A stretch of 8,147 bases of DNA. Source: Candidatus Omnitrophota bacterium. GTDB lineage: Bacteria; Omnitrophota; Gorgyraeia; B26-G9. Made by a program: the position numbers and the translations under genes. The DNA lies in the NCBI GenBank assembly GCA_028718845.1, contig JAQULA010000070.1, positions 1 to 8,147 of the forward strand, written 5' to 3'. Every line of letters starts with the position of its first letter. Within the stretch, counting starts at the first letter, position 1. Positions 6,221 through 8,147 of this stretch are shown piece after piece. The notes below the pieces were generated by a model. It saw nothing but the letters and a program-made list of their open reading frames with translations, was not told the DNA's origin and did no database searches.

Positions 6221-7051
6221 ATGCGCATTGATTTTCACAGCCACGCGTTTGCCGATAAGATCGCGCAAAAGGCCGTGGAGCAGCTGATCACCTATTACCG
6301 TATCCCGACTGCGTATGACGGCACTTTGCCGGCCTTAGTGCGGGAGGCGGTTAAGGCAAAGCTGGATGTCCTGGTGTTGCTGGTCGCGGCTACCAAGGCA
6401 AGCCAGGTGAAACCGGCGAATGACTGGGCAATCCGGGTAAGCCGGTACAATGCGGACGAGCTTAATCGTTTATGCGGGGTAACCCGGGCTCCCCGGTTGG
6501 TGCCGTTCGGTACCTTTCATCCGGATGATCCTTTTTGGCAGGAAGAGATCCGGCGGCTGCGTCTGGCCGGATGCCGCGGTATAAAATTACACCCGGAATT
6601 CCAAGGTATTGATCTTGCCGATCCCCGGCTGAATCCTTTTTTTGAGGAAATCTCCCCGGATTTTATCGTGGTATTCCATATGGGGGATAAAACAAAATCC
6701 CCGGATAATTTCAGTGCCCCGCGTAAACTTGCGGCGATTCTTGAGCGTTTCCCGAAGCTTAAAGCCGTTGCCGCGCATATGGGCGGGTTTTGCTGCTGGG
6801 AAGAATCGTTGAACGAACTGGCCGGGCGGAAGGTGTATTTTGACACCTCCAGCACGGTTCGTTATGCCGACCGGGACCTGCTGAAAAAGATCGTGGCCAA
6901 ACACGGTACGGACCGGATCCTGTTCGGCAGTGATTTTCCGTTACAATCACCGGCCGAAGCGTATGCCGAGCTGGAATCTCTGGACTTTCTGAGCGCTTCC
7001 CAGAAAGAAGATATTGCCGGTAAAAACGCGGCGGTCCTGCTGGGACTGTAA
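6221..7051 (+). CDS. Metal-dependent amidohydrolase (TIM barrel), substrate unknown
   Basis: This 276-residue amidohydrolase-superfamily protein is of the amidohydrolase-2 (ACMSD-like) type, which hydrolyses or decarboxylates small organic acids and amides using a bound divalent metal. The ligands are H6 and H8 (DFHSH), H153 (VVFHMGD), H186 (AAHMGG) and D238 (FGSDFP). The conserved GIKLHPEFQG stretch is at 120-129 and YFDTSS at 206-211. A C191-C192 pair lies close to the third histidine. Start choice: an in-frame ATG at 6179 would overlap the flavoprotein by 25 bases. ATG 6221 places the HxH motif at the usual N-terminal position and has AAAGGA (6205-6210) upstream. No neighbour suggests the substrate. 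The family call is firm, a specific reaction is not. Confidence 0.87.
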   Translation: MRIDFHSHAFADKIAQKAVEQLITYYRIPTAYDGTLPALVREAVKAKLDVLVLLVAATKASQVKPANDWAIRVSRYNADELNRLCGVTRAPRLVPFGTFHPDDPFWQEEIRRLRLAGCRGIKLHPEFQGIDLADPRLNPFFEEISPDFIVVFHMGDKTKSPDNFSAPRKLAAILERFPKLKAVAAHMGGFCCWEESLNELAGRKVYFDTSSTVRYADRDLLKKIVAKHGTDRILFGSDFPLQSPAEAYAELESLDFLSASQKEDIAGKNAAVLLGL

Positions 7052-7097
7052 TTATAGACCAGGGTTATTTTTTTCGGATTCACGGACGCGTTCAAAT

Positions 7098-7103
7098 GGA
7101 GGG
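7098..7103 (+). promoter_or_regulatory. Shine-Dalgarno that sets the GTG start of the beta-lactamase
   Basis: GGAGGG lies six bases before GTG 7110. The frame is open further upstream to before the amidohydrolase stop, but this site and the signal peptide that begins at the GTG fix the start. Confidence 0.75.
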
Positions 7104-7109
7104 CTGGGT

Positions 7110-7898
7110 GTGAAACAAATTGTATTTTTATTATTTTTATTTTTGAGCATATGCGCTGTTTCGGACGCTCAGGAGATCGATAAGTCTTTTTTCGGGGAAT
7201 ATGACACAGCGCTGGTGATCTATAATAGATCCACCGGGGCGGTGATTAATGTTAATCCGGCGCGCAGTGCGCAACGCTTGTCTCCCTGGTCTACTTTTAA
7301 GATTTATAATACGCTTATCGGTCTGGAACTGGGGCTGATCAAAGGGCCGGATGACCCGTGGTACAAGTGGGACGGCGTTCAGCGCGAGTTCGATGTTTGG
7401 AACCGGGACCTGACCCTGCGCGAGGCTTTTCGCGCATCGTGCGTGCCGGCTTATAAGATCCTGGCGCGGCAGATCGGGGCAACGCGGATGAAAAAGTACC
7501 TGGAACAGATTGATTACGGGAATAAGGATATTTCCGCGGGTATCGATATCTTTTGGCTTGATCGGCCCGGGGCCGATTCCATCATGATCAGTGCCGATGA
7601 GCAGGTCGCGCTTTTAAACAAGCTCCTTGACGGAAAATTGCCGTTCACCGAACATAATGCGGCGATATTACGCGATGTCATGGAAGCGGCCAGGACCGAA
7701 AAAGGAACGCTGTACGGCAAAACCGGGTCCGGCAGGGGCGCTGATGGTGCGGGGTCGGAGGGATGGTTTGTCGGTTTTCTCGAAAGCAGCGGGACAACCT
7801 ATGTGTTCGCGTGTAATATCACCGGCGGAAAAAATCCTTCCGGAAAAGTAGCCCGGGAGATTGTGGAAAATGTTTTCCGGGCGCAAGGCCGGCTTTAG
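7110..7898 (+). CDS. Class D (OXA-type) beta-lactamase, exported
   Basis: This 262-residue serine beta-lactamase opens the beta-lactam ring of penicillin-type drugs in the periplasm. It begins with a signal peptide (MKQIVFLLFLFLSICAVSDA) with a likely signal peptidase I cut after A20. C15 does not sit in a good lipobox. All class D signatures are present in order: nucleophile S61 and carboxylatable lysine K64 in STFK, S110-C-V112 (the S-x-V motif), Y136-G-N138, W149 in FWL (the residue that steadies the carboxylated lysine), K204-T-G206, and the G218-W-F-V-G222 strand. KWDGV, DLTLREAF, and the ISADEQV and GKLPF segments also match the OXA group. Length matches class D enzymes (about 250-280). 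It is not a BlaR1 sensor domain, because it is a stand-alone exported protein. No mobile element or resistance-cassette end is visible, so it looks resident. A 58-base gap separates it from the amidohydrolase. The drug spectrum cannot be read from sequence. Confidence 0.93.
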   Translation: MKQIVFLLFLFLSICAVSDAQEIDKSFFGEYDTALVIYNRSTGAVINVNPARSAQRLSPWSTFKIYNTLIGLELGLIKGPDDPWYKWDGVQREFDVWNRDLTLREAFRASCVPAYKILARQIGATRMKKYLEQIDYGNKDISAGIDIFWLDRPGADSIMISADEQVALLNKLLDGKLPFTEHNAAILRDVMEAARTEKGTLYGKTGSGRGADGAGSEGWFVGFLESSGTTYVFACNITGGKNPSGKVAREIVENVFRAQGRL

Positions 7899-7925
7899 GG
7901 CTCGGGTTTGCCGGCGAGGCTTTTT
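7897..7925 (+). terminator. Weak intrinsic terminator candidate after the beta-lactamase
   Basis: CTCG (7901-7904) pairs with CGAG (7915-7918) around a 10-base loop. The stem extends outward through a G-G mismatch to three more pairs and runs straight into a T5 tract (7921-7925). An alternative 6-bp stem uses the two GCCGGC copies at 7888-7893 and 7910-7915. Both overlap or touch the stop codon, and neither is strong. Confidence 0.3.
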
Positions 7926-7976
7926 ACTAAAGGCTAATCGCTATCCGCCTTACACTGCGGTTATACAGACTATCGC

Positions 7977-8005
7977 TTGCCTAAATTTTAACCCCGATAT
8001 ACAAT
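7977..8005 (+). promoter_or_regulatory. Sigma-70-like promoter for the downstream miaB-like gene
   Basis: TTGCCT (7977-7982) and TACAAT (8000-8005) are separated by exactly 17 bases, matching the -35 consensus at 4 of 6 positions and the -10 at 5 of 6. The local sequence is richer in A and T than the flanks. Transcription would begin near 8012, leaving a leader of about 100 bases before ATG 8113. Outside this and the weak terminator I see no gene in the 214-base gap. Confidence 0.45.
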
Positions 8006-8112
8006 GTAGCTTATCCGGGCCGCCATATTCGATAACTTTTCCGGAGGAAAACCCGGGATTTTAAGCGGGATTCCGCGGATTATTGATAAAATCATGCGTG
8101 GATAAATTAACC

Positions 8113-8147
8113 ATGAAAAAAACGTTTTTTATTAAAACCTTCGGCTG
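8113..8147 (+). CDS. miaB: MiaB-like tRNA methylthiotransferase, first 11 codons only
   Basis: The window ends within a gene whose first residues read MKKTFFIKTFG, followed by a TG that probably begins a cysteine codon. This matches the start of MiaB and related radical-SAM methylthiotransferases, whose UPF0004 domain opens with a short beta strand, K-T-F-G-C, the first cluster cysteine. MiaB converts i6A37 to ms2i6A37 in tRNAs that read UNN codons. Only 35 bases are visible, so a MiaB paralogue (MtaB or RimO) is possible, though the KTFGC form fits MiaB best. No strong ribosome binding site precedes the ATG. Confidence 0.6.
   Translation, partial: MKKTFFIKTFG

Noticed and set aside
5607..6221. 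204-codon minus-strand open frame opposite the flavoprotein
   Set aside because: Composition is typical of a complementary-strand shadow, and the + strand frame carries the FMN loop and four-cysteine motif.
7032..7074. Terminator between the amidohydrolase and the beta-lactamase
   Set aside because: A 6-bp stem (7032-7037 with 7043-7048) and a T7 tract (7068-7074) both exist, but 19 bases separate them, so they do not form an intrinsic terminator.
7861..8064. 67-codon + strand frame running from the beta-lactamase end into the following gap
   Set aside because: It has no ribosome binding site, its first part reads the beta-lactamase gene out of frame, and the rest crosses the likely promoter. 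Composition does not look protein-like.
1..8147. CRISPR array, tRNA, rRNA or insertion sequence
   Set aside because: Reading both strands, I saw no regularly spaced repeats, no tRNA T-loop signature in the gaps, no rRNA-like stretch and no transposase frame or terminal inverted repeats.

Overview
The window is a densely packed stretch of bacterial chromosome in which every supported gene reads on the + strand. It holds the 3' end of one gene, ten complete genes and the first 35 bases of a twelfth. Intergenic gaps are mostly 1 to 60 bases, and base composition looks even by eye. I see no transposases, tRNAs, rRNAs or CRISPR repeats. The organism is probably an uncultured Gram-negative-type bacterium, because an exported class D beta-lactamase normally works in a periplasm. 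The mix of TreT-type trehalose synthase, DUF5752-like protein, Fe-S flavoprotein and tiny membrane proteins would fit an Omnitrophota-like or other PVC-group or deltaproteobacterial-type genome. That placement is a low-confidence guess.

Region 1 (1-3496) looks like a compatible-solute and ion module. It contains the C-terminus of trehalose-6-phosphate phosphatase (otsB-like), a CBS-less ClC chloride channel/transporter, a DUF5752-like protein built from two copies of one domain, and a GT-B glycosyltransferase that fits trehalose synthase TreT. Three of these genes are separated by 1-2 bases and are almost certainly co-translated. The phosphatase (trehalose-6-phosphate to trehalose) and TreT (NDP-glucose plus glucose to or from trehalose) are two different routes to the same solute. 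With the chloride protein they suggest an osmotic-stress locus; that is inference.

Region 2 (3497-3988) carries two tiny membrane-protein genes: a 42-codon single-span protein that is easily missed, and a 67-codon two-span protein with a strong ribosome binding site. A 100-base gap with a small hairpin follows. Region 3 (3989-5502) is a tatD metallo-hydrolase gene followed two bases later by tcdA, a tRNA A37 ct6A-forming dehydratase. Region 4 (5550-7051) is an Fe-S flavoprotein of the NADPH-dependent FMN reductase/flavodoxin fold, followed by a metal-dependent amidohydrolase of unknown substrate.

Region 5 (7110-7898) is a full-length class D (OXA-type) beta-lactamase with signal peptide and every signature motif. 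A 214-base gap follows, holding a weak terminator candidate and a fairly good sigma-70-type promoter. The window ends in the first codons of a gene whose N-terminus looks like MiaB, a tRNA A37 methylthiotransferase. The most useful leads are the duplicated DUF5752-like partner of TreT, the ClC protein lacking the internal proton glutamate, the two unnamed small membrane proteins, and the environmental OXA enzyme. I did not find a clearly new multi-gene system.
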